Positions 1 through 11,511 of a stretch of 64,000 nt of DNA are shown here, piece after piece. Made by a program: the position numbers and the translations under genes. The notes under the pieces were generated by a model. It did no database searches and was not told the DNA's origin. It worked only from the letters and a program-made list of their open reading frames with translations. The DNA is from Cerrena zonata. Lineage: Eukaryota > Basidiomycota > Agaricomycetes > Polyporales > Cerrenaceae. The DNA lies in the NCBI GenBank assembly GCA_038087015.1, contig JASBNA010000013.1:186001-250000 (forward strand), in the 5' to 3' direction. Numbering within the stretch: the stretch's first letter is position 1; the number at the start of each line of letters is the position of its first letter.

Positions 1-3000
1 TAACTTATTTATTCCTTCTAGCGATTTGTTAGTATCATTACCAGAAGTCTTGGGAGCTATTTGTCTCAACAAAGAAGGTTTAGATAAAATCATAAAACAA
101 GAAACTATCTCAAAATATTTCAAATCTTTCTATGTTTTGGAACATGCAAAACAATTAGTCAGATCAGACATGTCAACCAACCTTGGATGTTGTTTCGATG
201 AACTTGGAAGACACTATTCTTCCTTAAAGCCCATAATTATGCGTGAAGTTGTTGCGTTATTACAAAATTTGTTTAAATTTAGTAATGAGAAACTTGATTG
301 CCTCCATTTTTATGACTCTCCAAATGGTGCTCTATACTTGAGTAAGACGAAGAGCCCGATCAAAAATCAAATCATCCCCAAGATGATAAGGAAATTGATG
401 CTTGGGAAACCTCAGATACTGCCTATATTCTCGATAATCTTTTCTTTTTCCTAGGGGGGTTATTGCAAGACAGTGGTCAATGGGGTAATGATGCTATAGA
501 ATCAATTAAGTTTGAAGTTTGGGCTGCCTTTTTAACTTTGGATTACGTACCATTTGATTATACTACTTCTAATGGTCTTTCCAGTTTGATGGGCGTTTTA
601 AAATATTTCGATGATGAAGATAGAACATATGGATTCCCAGTTTTGTTCCGCATTTTTAAGTCTCAATTTCAAAATCCATTAATTCAAGATTTCATGTCAT
701 TTGATAATTCCAGTGTATCGTTTTTCGAACGATATAATTTTGATCCTGTGGGTGGTACAAAATTTTTGAATGAATTGAACAAACTCAATACGCTTATGTA
801 TACCATAACAGAGATTTACATTAACCAATCATTATTATTCCCAGATAGATACGTTCAAATTGCTACTTATTTTGGGGCAGAGGGACTAGAAGTGATTGAT
901 TACATGGGGGCTATTTTGAGAAAATGTGCACAAGAAGAAATAATCATTAGATCCAATGTCCCTGAGATAGTTGCTAGAAAGACTGCTCCAGTAATGGACG
1001 TTTCTAATAACTATGTTCCGGTACAAGTTTTTACGTCTAAACCAGATTCTCAAGAAAAGGAAGACTTGTCTATAGCCAAGTTCAAGAATACATTACAAAT
1101 CCGTTTTCTCACTTATCGTATTCAAAACCACATAGCAACTATATTCGCCTCTATAGGTCGCGTGTGTATGATGAGAAGACAAGATTACAGTCAATACATA
1201 TTCAGAAGAAGAGCTGTCAATATAACAAATAAACTTGCAACAGTTATGACTGAGGCAATTGATGCTAAAGTCAGTGAATCAATGAAAGAGAATTACCTCT
1301 TGATTATGGCAAATATATTTTCTATAGTGATTCTTAATAAGGAAAGAAACAAGTATCTTGCTCAAACATCATTGATCATTGCCCTTATCGAATCAGGATT
1401 CTTCTCTTCGTTGAAGGATTCAGCAACTCATCTTTGGAACAGAATGTTGCAATTAGACCCAGATGAAGTTAAAAGTACAGAAAAACTTGAATATATCAGC
1501 TCTCAAGATGCCAGTATCACGAAAAATGCGCTAAATCAAATTTTGTCAATTTTTGCTAATACAACCAGCTTTGATTCCTATCCTGCGTTCCCTAATTGTG
1601 ATCTTTATTATCATTATGGGTTTGAAAAACGTGCGGAAACTCAATTATTGCCTTCATTATTAGTGGAAGTAAGAATCGTTGCTATTAAGTTATTGGTTAC
1701 CTGTATCGGAAGCGACTCAAAATTATTCGATCTGAGCTCAAAGTTTCACCCTGGAAATATCCCAACTGCTGTAATTGAGAAAATGATTTCAATTTTCAAG
1801 ACCTCTTGGAATCGAAATCATGAAGTCGATTCGGATTCTTTTATTCCTTTACAACCAGAGAATGTTAGCCCTTCGAGCGATAACATTGAACTTTTGAAAT
1901 CTCTCGGACTAGATGAAACACAAGCTATTCATTTATTCAAACATGTTCATTCCCTCAAGGATTTGTGCGACACTGAATGGCCAGATTGTTCCGAAATTGG
2001 AATTTCGGAAGAAAAATGGAATGAGCTCAAGGGGTCGATTGGTAATTCAAGTGAACTTTACTCACCCAAGTCTTTTGATTTACCTGGTTATAAGGTAATT
2101 GACAGGTGTAGACTGGAGAATGCTGAAGCTTTTCAAAAGAGCTGGATCAAGATAGTTGGGTTGTTTCCTAAGAATGCTGAAGATATCGCTGCTATGTTCA
2201 AATTCATCATTAAAGATCTCGATGCAACTCTTACTGATGTCATGGACAGTGTAATCGACCTCTCAAAGTCTAAAAATGAAGAAGGACTCGGCGCTACGAC
2301 CCATTTACTCTGCTTACTCTTACGAAATGGGTCCCAAATCAAGGATAGATCACCAATTTATGAACGATTCAATTCCTTCTTCTTAACTCAATTCACCAAT
2401 GCAAATGTCAACAAAGATTTTTTTGCATATGGATTGCACATACTTGCTCAGATGTTGAGTTATCGTGATATTCCTGATCCTGAAGTCAGTGACTTTGACT
2501 TCGGTTCTATGGAAAAACGACCAGCGACTTTTAATGATGACCAAATGGAAGAAATTTTTGCTTCTTTAATTAATCTCCAAAATATTAAGGATATCAAGTC
2601 AGCCATCGGTATAGGTAAGTTATTGTTGTTGTATTCTAAAGATTCTAGATATACCTACAAAATTACTGAATCAACCTTATTGAAAGAATTGATTCCTTTA
2701 ACTAAAATTTTTATCGATGAAGAGAATAACTTACTTGAGTTTTATCAAAAGATTATGAACATTTTATTGAGGACTTGCTACGAGACCAAGGATGTTTTAC
2801 GCACCTTATTTTCGGCAGAGATAAGTCAAAGTTTCGATACTAGGACTAAGAAGGCGACCTTTCAAATGCTTATAGATGAACATTGCGAACTTATAATTAG
2901 AGATCAAAACTTATTTATCGACGTATTTTCTGATCTTGTGAGGTATTATAATTACGATGGCAGTCTGAGAAACTTCAGCAACTTAACGACAATGTTGAAG

Positions 3001-6000
3001 GATGATCTTACTAAACCAAAATCTACTCAGAATGACAAAACTGAACAAAAGGATGGCGAAGGTGATATTGAGATGGAAAGTGTGAATGACAAACCCCCTG
3101 TTGAATACATTGGAACGAATAACACTCCGCCTTCCACAGGTGTTGTTCATCTCCTTTTGACAGAGTTGATGGAGGTAAGTAAGCGCGATTGGGTATCAAC
3201 TCCAAAGGATGTGAAAGAAAAAGAGGCAAATGCTAGTGAAAAAGATAAGAAGAAAGATAACGACATCGTTCTTTTGATGAAAAATTCAAATTTTGCCTAT
3301 TCCTGTTTTCTTTTGAAGACTATCACTGAACTCGTTGGTTCTTTCAAACAGTCTAAGCTCGAGTTTTTGACCTTTTCAAAGAAGTTGCACCCCGAAGATA
3401 AATTGAAACCACGTTCTACTTCCTTGAACTTCTTGACCCATCAACTAATCCCAACGGAGTCACTAATCAAGTCTAGTGGCGCCGAATTTGAAAGAAGAAA
3501 TGCCATCTCGTCGCTTGCAAAACTTTCTAATTTAGCTTTGTTGTCTACCCCCGTCATCGAAAAAGATCAAGTCGCGGATCCAAACAAGGAAGACGCAGAT
3601 ATGGCTGTTATCAGGAAATTTTATGTTGATGTTCTTCTGAAGAATCTTAAGGAGGTATTGGCTTTACCAAAGACAGCAAATATTCGTTACAGTAAGTTGA
3701 TTGATATCTTCAATTTGGTAGGCTCACTTTTGAATCCTAAATTTCGCGAGCTTTCCGGCCCTCTTTTAAGTAAGAATGCCACCAAATATGACACCTACTT
3801 CATTGCGAAAGCATTGATTGACAAACAAGTCCCAAATCAGTTAACTTCCATTCTATCTGAACTTGATTTGAATTTCCCACAAATCAATAAAATAATAAAG
3901 TCGGGATTGAAGCCTATTAACTATATCGGAAAAGTCAAGACAGATTTCCAAGACTTATTTAAAGCTGGATACCAAGGAGAGAAAGATGACGAAGATATTG
4001 TCCCAGAGGATGTTGATGATCGAGATGAGACTCCTGATTTATTCAAAAACTCTACCTTGGGTATGTATGATGTTGACTTTGATAGTGAGGATGATGAGGG
4101 TGATTACTATGATGATGAGGGTCCATTAGAAGTATTGATGTCTGGCGAAGAAATCTCAGAAAATGAAAGCGACTTGGACTCCGAAATGGAAGACGAAGAT
4201 GGCTTGGATGATGGATACGGAGACAGTGGTCTGGAAGATGTTGAAGGAGATGAGGGCACTTACTCTAATGACGAGGATATGGATGATGGTGGTATTGAAA
4301 TTATTGACGAATTAGACATACATTCTCATGACGAAGCTGATAGAGATTCTGATGACTATTCCGATTCTGATGGAAATGAATTTTACAGCCAAGATGATAA
4401 TGAGCAAGATGATGGATATGAGGATGTTAGTGAATATGACGATGACGAATTAGATGGCTGGATTGAGGAATTCGAAGATGGTGATGAGCCATCCGATGGA
4501 AGTGGATCAGAAGCTGAAGACGACGCAGGTGCTGACCAAAGTATCATGCGGATTCGTAGAAACCGTAATGGTTCTATTGAGCCTACCACGGAAGACGACC
4601 CTGCAGATGCTATGAGTGAAGATGATTCCGAAATTGAAGAGATCCGGAAAACTCTGACTCACTTCCAGCCTCAAGAAGACGTGCTAGAGATTTTGCCACT
4701 TCCTTTTTCGATGCTTTAAGGCCAGCAATGGGAAGAACTAATATAGCATCACTATTTGGTGGTTTATTCAGTACTGCTAATGATGATTATCAACTTTTAA
4801 GGGGATCTATCCAAATTGGTGGTGAACGTGCTAACGGTATCCCTAGATTTGAAAATGCTTTAGACTTTTTGCTGGGAAATAGAAACAAGAACAATGATGA
4901 TCCTTTGAGCAGTATGTACGTGAAATCAACACGTGAACGTTGGGACGATCTCTTCGAAATTTTTTTCTATCCCTTGGACAGGAAGCGCTTCTTAAGCATT
5001 GCTCCTGCGATTCACAACCGTATTGCTGGTGAAAGTCTTGATTTACTTAACAAGAGAAAGGACGAAATGGAAACAGCTAGGAAGGAAAGAGCAGAAAAAA
5101 TGCGTAAGAAGGAGGAAGAAGAACGTGAAAGACGTGAAGAGGAAGCCAAAAAGAGAGAAGAAGAAGCTGCAGCTGCTAATGATAATAATGAGCCAACTGC
5201 TCATGTACCAGTTATGGTTCGTATTGGTGATCGTGAAGTTGACATAGGTGGAACTGATATAGACCCTGAATTTTTTGAGGCATTACCTGATGACATGCGT
5301 GAAGAAGTATTCACTCAGCATGTCAGAGAAAGAAGAGAAAATGCTACAAATACTGGTACCGATGCTCGTGAAATTGATCCAGATTTCCTCGATGCACTTC
5401 CTGAGCAGATTCGAGAAGAAATTTTGCAACAAGAATCAATGGCAAGACGCTTTTCATCATTTGAAGACGAAATGAGATTTAATGATAATGAAGAAGATGA
5501 AGATGATGAAGATGAAGATGGAGATATCATTGAGCCAGAGGAGACTGAACTTTCTCCACTTGGTGTCCCTACTTCGGGGTTGTCTAGATCATCTAGAAGT
5601 GAAAATAATAAAAAATCGTCTAAAGTATTTTTCACCCCACTTATCGAACGCCCTGGTGTTGCATCTTTAGTGAAATTGCTCTTCATTCCACAGCCAACTA
5701 CTCATAGAGACAGTATTCATCACACTTTACAAGCTTTATGTCATAGTAAGCAAACGAGGGTTGAGGTCATGAATCTCTTGATCGGTATTCTTCAAGATGG
5801 TCTTCACAATCAACGCTCAATTGAAAAGCTTTACCATCAAATAACAATAAGGGCTTCTCTCTCTAGTGGTAAGCATAATGTGTCCGTTGGCAACAACAAA
5901 TCTACCTCCTCACAAATACCTATTGGAGCAACTCCGATTTCTGTTGGTACTCAAGTAATTGAAGCAATACACTATTTGTTGGAACATAACAACCACTTAC

Positions 6001-8214
6001 GTTATTATCTTTTAACTGAACATGAAAATACTTTTGTCGCTAAAAACAGCTTCAATAGAAAAAATAAATCAAAGCTCTCGTTAAGTAAGGAAGACAAATA
6101 TCCAATAAACTATCTTTTGAAATTGCTTGACAATCATACAGTTCGGGATGAGCAAGTCTTCATTGATATTTTGGCAAGAGTTTTACATATAGCTACTAGG
6201 CCCTTGCAGATTTTACACAAACCAAGAAATAGTGGCAACCCTCCTCCATTTGCTTCACCTGTGATTCCAGATCATAATTATCGTCAACTCATTAAAATAT
6301 TAACCTCCAATGATTGTCCTAATACGACCTTTAGAAGAGCTATAAGTGCTATGCAAAGCTTGTCCATCTTACCAAATGCTCAACGTGTTTTCAGTATTGA
6401 ACTTTCAGATCAAGCCACCAGTTTAGGAAATACCATTATAAATGATCTCAAAGCATTAACTAAAGAATTGGCTGATGCAAATGATTACAATACCGAAAGC
6501 AAGTCGTTTGCTAAATTTAGCGCTTCAAGCTCTGATCAAGCTAAATTACTTCGAATTTTGACTGCTTTGGACTACATGTTTGAATCAAAAGAAAAAGAAA
6601 AAGGACAAAGAAGATCAACCCAAACCCGACAGTGAAAGTGCTATTGTGGATGATGAGGAAGAAACTCCCAAGCCTGCACAAGCATTTGCTTTTAGAAGAA
6701 TGAGTATCGATGAGATTGAAGAATTAACTGGCTTATATAAAAGGTTAGCTTTAGGTACCTTATGGGATGCCTTGAGTGACTGCTTAAGAATTATGGAAGA
6801 TAAGCAAGGAATGGCGAATGTCTCCACTGCATTACTACCTTTGATTGAAGCACTTATGGTTGTTTGTAAACATAGTAAAGTGAAAGAAATTCAAATCAAG
6901 GATGTTGTTAAATTTGAAGCAAAGAAAATTGATTTTACCAAAGAACCAATTGAAAGCTTATTCTTTTCATTTACCGATGAACATAAGAAAATCTTAAATT
7001 ACATGGTTAGAACAAATCCAAATTTAATGAGCGGACCATTTGGTATGTTAGTGAGAAATCCCAGAGTTTTAGAGTTTGATAATAAAAAGAACTTCTTTGA
7101 CAGACAACTTCATCAAAACAAGAATGCAAATAATAAGTTAGCGGTTAATATTCGTCGTGACCAAGTATTCCTTGACTCCTATAGAGCATTATTTTTCAAA
7201 TCAAGAGATGAATTCCGTGATTCTAAATTAGATATTAATTTCAAAGGTGAATCTGGTATTGATGCTGGTGGTGTTACTAGAGAATGGTATCAAGTATTAT
7301 CAAGACAAATGTTCAATCCTGACTATGCATTATTCACACCAGTTGCTTCAGATGAAACTACATTCCATCCTAACAGAACCTCATATATTAATCCAGAGCA
7401 TTTATCATTTTTCAAATTTATTGGTAGAATCATTGGTAAGGCGATTTATGATGGAAGTTATTTAGATTGTCATTTCAGTAGGGCTGTTTATAAAAGAATT
7501 TTAGGTAAGCAAGTATCATTAAAGGACATGGAGAATTTAGATTTAGAATACTTCAAATCTTTAATGTGGATGCTTGAGAATGATATTACTGATGTTATAA
7601 CTGAAGACTTTCTGGTTGAAACTGATGATTATGGGGAACATAAGATTATTGATTTAGTACCAAATGGACGTAATATTCCAGTGACTGAAGAAAATAAGAA
7701 TGAATATGTTAAATTAGTTGTTGAATATAGATTAACCACCTCAGTTAGTGAACAAATGGACAATTTTATTAGTGGATTTCATGAAATTATTCCAAAGGAT
7801 TTAGTATCAATATTTGGAGAACAGGAATTAGAATTGTTGATCAGTGGATTACCAGATATTAACGTTGATGATTGGAAGAATAATACCACATATAATAATT
7901 ATTCTCCATCGTCAATTCAAATACAATGGTTTTGGAGAGCAATTAAATCTTTTGATAATGAAGAAAGAGCCAAATTATTACAATTTGCCACGGGTACATC
8001 TAAAGTACCATTAAATGGTTTCAAAGAATTAAGTGGAGCCAATGGTACTTGTAAATTTAGCATTCATAGAGATTATGGATCAACCGATAGATTACCTTCG
8101 TCGCATACATGTTTTAACCAAATTGATTTACCGGCCTATGAAAGTTACGAGACATTGAGAGGATCGTTGTTATTAGCATTTACAGAAGGACATGAAGGAT
8201 TTGGATTAGCATAA
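1..8214 (+). CDS. TOM1: TOM1-type giant HECT E3 ubiquitin ligase, 5'-truncated, three frameshifts
   Basis: Partial gene: the reading frame is already open at base 2, so the N-terminus lies outside the window. About 2,740 codons are visible; the family is usually above 3,000. Seen in order: helical-repeat-like region, a very acidic stretch (about 3980-4560), a basic/acidic coiled region (5060-5180), two ubiquitin-binding-motif copies of the type DPxFxxALPxxxREE (near 5265 and 5375), then a C-terminal HECT domain (about 7130-8211) with the thioester cysteine in SHTCFNQIDLP (TGT at 8110-8112). The family ubiquitinates nuclear and ribosomal proteins and acts in mRNA export. The frame breaks at about 341-347 (one base missing), 4672-4682 (one base missing) and 6587-6604 (one base extra in an A-rich run). 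Conserved peptide continues across each, so I read one gene. Identity is confident from the HECT end and UBM pair; whether the gene is intact is uncertain. Confidence 0.9.
341..347 (+). other. Frameshift in TOM1, one base missing
   Basis: Upstream frame reads YLSK and then non-conserved residues to a stop at 452-454. The downstream frame reads DEEPDQ, then WETSDTAYILDNLFFFLGG and onward without interruption. Adding one base near here joins them. Confidence 0.65.
4672..4682 (+). other. Frameshift in TOM1, one base missing
   Basis: The upstream frame stops at 4719. The next frame reads RARDFATSFFDALRPAMG directly out of the acidic region, with no initiation signal needed. One base is missing between the two. 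Confidence 0.7.
6587..6604 (+). other. Frameshift in TOM1, one base extra in an A-rich run
   Basis: The run of A and G here (Lys/Glu codons) carries one base too many. The upstream frame ends at 6635, while the frame reading KDKEDQPKPDSE continues to the HECT domain. Confidence 0.75.
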
Positions 8215-8234
8215 AATAAATATTTAATTATAAC

Positions 8235-8253
8235 ATATATATATATATATATA
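8235..8253. repeat. AT dinucleotide run between convergent 3' ends
   Basis: An (AT)n tract of about 19 bp lies in the 64-bp gap between the stop of TOM1 and the stop of the convergent thioesterase-like gene. It probably lies in the 3' processing region of both. Confidence 0.7.
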
Positions 8254-8278
8254 ATAGTATAAATCAATCTAGTAGAAA

Positions 8279-9026
8279 TCAGTTCGATAAGATATGGCCA
8301 AAATTGGAAGCCACTTGTTCTAAATCATCGGTTGAGCTCATATAATCGACCAATTTATAATTTTCTTCATTTATTTGAACAATTTCGTCATTATATAAGC
8401 CAGCATCTTTAATTAAATCGATTGGCTTGATGGTAATTCTTCCATTTTTCTTAAAGACGTATTTAGTGATTGCAATAGCGCATAATTTTTCATTTTTGGA
8501 CCCATTTGGAATGACAAATTTAGATAAGACAAATAGCCATTTTTGATCCCAAGCCAAAACTTTTGATTTAATTTGAAATTTTTGGAAAAGAGTCAATTCT
8601 TTTTTGAAGATACATTGAATTGAAGCTACTGGGACGTAAGGGAAGTTAGAAACTTTACCGGCTGATTTGAATTCATTTTGAAAGTTGTCAAAGTATTTAT
8701 AAAAAACAACCTTGGAAAATTTTAGTAACCAAATCGGTTCTTGCTATATCTAAATCTACTAAATAGGTTGAGTTTGATTTATGTAAGTACATATCTATTT
8801 CCAAGGGAGACACGTAGGTGTTGAACGTGGTGTACTCAAATAGATCAAGCTTATTTGTTTTGGAAGTGATTCCAAAAGTGTTTTCATGGGTAGCCAAGTA
8901 TTTGAATCTGGGTAATATCAAGTTGATGATGATTCGGTAGTAGAATTTGAAGAAATAAGCCAATGGAAGTGACTTGTAAGTGGAGAGCAAGAACGCTGCC
9001 ACCAACCCTTTAACCAATTGGTTCAT
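8279..9026 (-). CDS. THEM6/4HBT-like thioesterase-family protein, one frameshift
   Basis: Two frames together give one protein of about 248 residues. The first begins at ATG 9026-9024 (MNQLVKGLVAAFL, a hydrophobic membrane-anchor-like N-terminus) and runs through TFNTYVSPLEIDMYLHKSNS, which resembles the start of a 4HBT_2/THEM6 hotdog domain (the family's R-x-D-x-D-x-N-x-H-M-N-N region). It hits a stop just after DLVTKI. The second frame continues with SKVVFYKYFDNFQNEFKS and ends at 8279. The junction is a T4 run near 8713-8723 with one extra base. I recognise the family only loosely, and the substrate is unknown. The 5' leader contains a striking minisatellite. It is convergent with TOM1. 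Confidence 0.6.
8713..8723 (-). other. Frameshift in thioesterase-like gene, one base extra
   Basis: Read on the minus strand, a run of four T carries one extra base. Removing it joins DLVTKI to SKVVFYKYFDNF in one frame. Confidence 0.65.
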
Positions 9027-9031
9027 GTTGT

Positions 9032-9154
9032 GAAGATGAAGAAGGTACAGTTGAAGAAGGTAAGTTGAAGAAGGTAGTTGAAGAAGGTAAGTTGAAGAAG
9101 GTAAGTTGAAGAAGGTAAGTTGAAAAAGGTAAGTTGAAAAGGTATAGTTGAAAA
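9032..9154 (-). repeat. Minisatellite of 13-15 bp units in the 5' leader of the thioesterase-like gene
   Basis: Eight imperfect copies of a unit reading TTGAAGAAGGTAAG on the plus strand (AACTTACCTTCTTC in the sense of the gene) plus a partial copy. The array ends about 6 bp before the ATG at 9026. In gene sense it is pyrimidine-rich and has no stop in two frames. Confidence 0.9.
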
Positions 9155-9159
9155 CTGAT

Positions 9160-9171
9160 ACACCCGTACCC
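9160..9171 (+). promoter_or_regulatory. Rap1-like motif upstream of thioesterase-like gene
   Basis: ACACCCGTACCC, close to the budding-yeast Rap1 consensus (ACACCCRYACAYM), lies 134 bp upstream of the ATG at 9026. Motif match only. Confidence 0.4.
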
Positions 9172-9226
9172 AAAGCAGGCTCCGGACTTTGCGGAATTAT
9201 GACGCACAAAACCGTGCTGCATATTT

Positions 9227-9766
9227 AACTCAAGCTAAAAAAGCCGAGGCCCGTGCACCACGCGCGCGCAATTGAGAAATAAACTTGAGAACGAAAAAAA
9301 AAAAAAAAACGCAATTAAACGGTTAAATAAGAACGGCTAATTCAGTTGAGAAAAATAATTTTAGAATTCGCAGCCGACTGACTCCTATTTCCCCTATACT
9401 GAAATACGACTGCACCAATGATCACACAACACAGGATACCACCCAGGATACCACCCCGGATACAATCCGGTGCAAGATACAACCCAGCAGTGTGTACAGT
9501 CCAGCAGGGCAGAGCGTAGAATCAGCTCACCCGGGACTTAGCATCTCTCCGATTAGAACCGTTGGTGGAGGCCGTGGGGCGGGCGCGGCGGACCAGCTGG
9601 AATTAGAAATAGCAATTTCCCAAAAAATCGTCGAAGTAAGATGGACCCCCGGATTACAATGGAGGTAATCCGAGATCTAGCCTTGCCTTACAAAATATTT
9701 CTACACTAGTGAATCAAAGAGATACCCATGCAATAATAATATACAAAAGAAGTAAAGTATGCTAGC
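9227..9766. other. Intergenic region, upstream of the thioesterase-like gene and downstream of the STP gene
   Basis: 540 bp without a credible ORF. It holds an A14-type run near 9294, a direct repeat of GGATACCACC near 9430-9455, and a locally GC-rich patch around 9565-9600 that stands out from the AT-rich surroundings. I recognise no RNA gene. Confidence 0.5.
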
Positions 9767-10627
9767 CTAGTTTTTATTGTATTCGCCATATTGACACTCA
9801 TTTGTTTCAATATGGTTTAATAACCAATCGTCGACATTTTTGAATTGAGCGTGACACATTCTACATTCCCCAGGAACTTTATTACGTTGATCTTTCTTAG
9901 TCCCGTTTGGATACTGGAAATGGATGGCTTTTAAATGGTTTTTGAAAGTATCACATCTACTAAAGATCCCACTGGAATGACAACAGTAATCCCCGGGAGA
10001 ATGATGTTTAAAAGGACATTTGAATTGGCCCTTGTCACTACCAATTTCTTTCCAATGACATTTGACATGTCTGAATAAATCATTTGGTCTGGCAAACCCA
10101 CGATTGCAGTATTGGCAAATGTGAGGCCTGGAAGTTGGTTTCAAATGAGTGGATTTATGAGTTGCCAAATTAGAAAAATATAATTTGCACTCAGGACATT
10201 GTCTCTTCTTTCTTGGTTTCCATTTTTTATTTTCTTGTTTATGTTCATTGGCAACATCAACCGTACTTGGGGTTGGGCTAGTGGTGCTTGTAATTGGTGT
10301 AGTGGTGATTGGTGTAGATGAAATTGGACTCAACGATTCCAATTTGGGTCTGAGTGGATCACTCAAGCTTCGGTTTCGGGTTTCGCTGGTGGCAGCATTA
10401 ACCAATTGATTGAAGCTGGAGTTATTCACTCTTGGTGGCGATCCAACCGGCGAAACGTTTAAATGGCTCGACGACGAATAGTTCGACGGATTCGAGTTAT
10501 GATAGGTGGGTAAAGCGTTCGTCGACTGAATAACGGTTGGCAAATCCAACAGTAATGAGTGAATCGAGGGTAACTTTATCGACTTTGGCTGTGCTGGTAC
10601 TTGTGGTTGGACTGATAAATAACTCAT
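9767..10627 (-). CDS. STP4: STP-family C2H2 zinc-finger transcription factor (STP3/STP4-like)
   Basis: 286 residues from ATG 10627-10625. The N-terminal half is low complexity, Ser/Thr/Pro/Asn-rich, with a short hydrophobic LPSIHSLLLDLP segment at 19-30. The C-terminal half carries the Stp-type zinc-finger block: finger 1 with C144, C147, H157, H161; finger 2 CQYCNRGFARPNDLFRHVKCHW with C171, C174, H187, H191; then a divergent Cys/His-rich third unit (about 204-235) and a final CRMC pair near 255-258. Finger 2 with RPNDLFRH is typical of the Stp1-4 family. Stp1/Stp2 are membrane-processed amino-acid-response factors; Stp3/Stp4 are shorter and less studied. I see no clear Stp1-type N-terminal processing region, hence STP3/STP4-like. 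The exact paralog is inferred from length and from its neighbours FEN1-type elongase and ROM2. Confidence 0.75.
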   Translation of the reverse strand: MSYLSVQPQVPAQPKSIKLPSIHSLLLDLPTVIQSTNALPTYHNSNPSNYSSSSHLNVSPVGSPPRVNNSSFNQLVNAATSETRNRSLSDPLRPKLESLSPISSTPITTTPITSTTSPTPSTVDVANEHKQENKKWKPRKKRQCPECKLYFSNLATHKSTHLKPTSRPHICQYCNRGFARPNDLFRHVKCHWKEIGSDKGQFKCPFKHHSPGDYCCHSSGIFSRCDTFKNHLKAIHFQYPNGTKKDQRNKVPGECRMCHAQFKNVDDWLLNHIETNECQYGEYNKN

Positions 10628-10675
10628 TTTAGTTGAGGGATCTTATGTACGTACAAATAGTAATAGATTCAATCC

Positions 10676-10697
10676 TATATATATATATATATATATA
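10676..10697. repeat. TA dinucleotide run, possible TATA element of the STP gene
   Basis: A (TA)n tract ending in TATAAAA on the plus strand lies about 50-70 bp upstream of the STP ATG. It may serve as its TATA region. Confidence 0.45.
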
Positions 10698-11174
10698 AAA
10701 GACAAGTCGGTTACTAATAAAACCGAGTAATTTTGACAAGCTCCGGATATTCCAATGGAAAGGCTAATTATACACGGCTGACAAGAAACTAATATTTTCA
10801 TTTCCAATGGCTGAGAATATTTACAAAATACGTCAAGCCACCCATCTTATCCGAACACCACTGGCTTACCGGGACCCAACCCTGGTTTAGGGGTAGATTT
10901 TGCCGTTGGACCCGTCAGCCGTGGCCGACTCTTCACTGCTCGTACTACCCACCATCACTTCATCACTTCACCAGTTGGCCACTTCGTCCTTCATCTCTTT
11001 GTTCATCGCTTCATGGCCAGCCTATCCTCGTGGAAACTGCCACGTCCCACCGCCGCTCAGTACTACGTGCTCTTGAAATGGGGTCAGTGGTTTGTAGGTG
11101 AAATCCACCCTCCTCCCTCTTAGCAGGAATAGGGGTAGCCCCAGCGCACTGGCCTCCGGAACTTTCTGGTTCCG

Positions 11175-11187
11175 ACATCCGTACACC
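11175..11187 (+). promoter_or_regulatory. Rap1-like motif upstream of STP gene
   Basis: ACATCCGTACACC matches the ACAYCCGTACA core of Rap1 sites. It lies about 550 bp upstream of the STP start. Confidence 0.4.
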
Positions 11188-11386
11188 GCGAGAACAAAAA
11201 AAAAAAGAAACGCTCGGCCGGTAGCCCCATCGCAAGTATGGTGTCGAGCGCAGAACGACACAATCCGCCCGCTAATTCCGGACCCACTTCACGGTTGGGC
11301 ATCGAGCAAACGACGTCTCGGCACTAAGTTGTTGATTAGCTGTCCGCGAGAAAGATCCGTGCACACGGCGATGGAGTTTTTTTTGC

Positions 11387-11394
11387 TCACGTGA
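11387..11394. promoter_or_regulatory. TCACGTGA E-box (Cbf1-type site)
   Basis: A perfect 8-bp palindrome in the far promoter of the STP gene, about 120 bp downstream of the elongase stop. Confidence 0.45.
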
Positions 11395-11511
11395 CTGTAA
11401 GATGAGCGGCAGCAAAGCGCCGCTTACATAAGCGTCCGGGTGTCAATTACATAAGCAGGAATCGAAGTGAAAAATTAAGCATTATATATAGACTCTTCCC
11501 TGGAGAGAAGA

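Larger units (their letters stand above)
10628..11511. other. Promoter region of the STP gene with GC-rich block
   Basis: 884 bp between the STP start and the stop of the elongase gene. About 10850-11450 is clearly richer in G+C than the flanks. It has open frames on both strands (for example 11098-11394 plus), but none looks like a protein. Motifs seen are ACATCCGTACACC at 11175-11187 (Rap1-like) and TCACGTGA at 11387-11394 (Cbf1-like). Confidence 0.55.

Noticed and set aside
341..6604. Programmed ribosomal frameshifting in TOM1
   Set aside because: No retrotransposon-type slippery heptamer is seen, the directions differ (two -1, one +1), and three programmed shifts in one housekeeping gene would be without precedent to my knowledge.
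11098..11394. 98-codon plus-strand ORF in the STP promoter
   Set aside because: Several overlapping frames of both strands are open here because of GC-rich composition. The peptide has no domain-like pattern.
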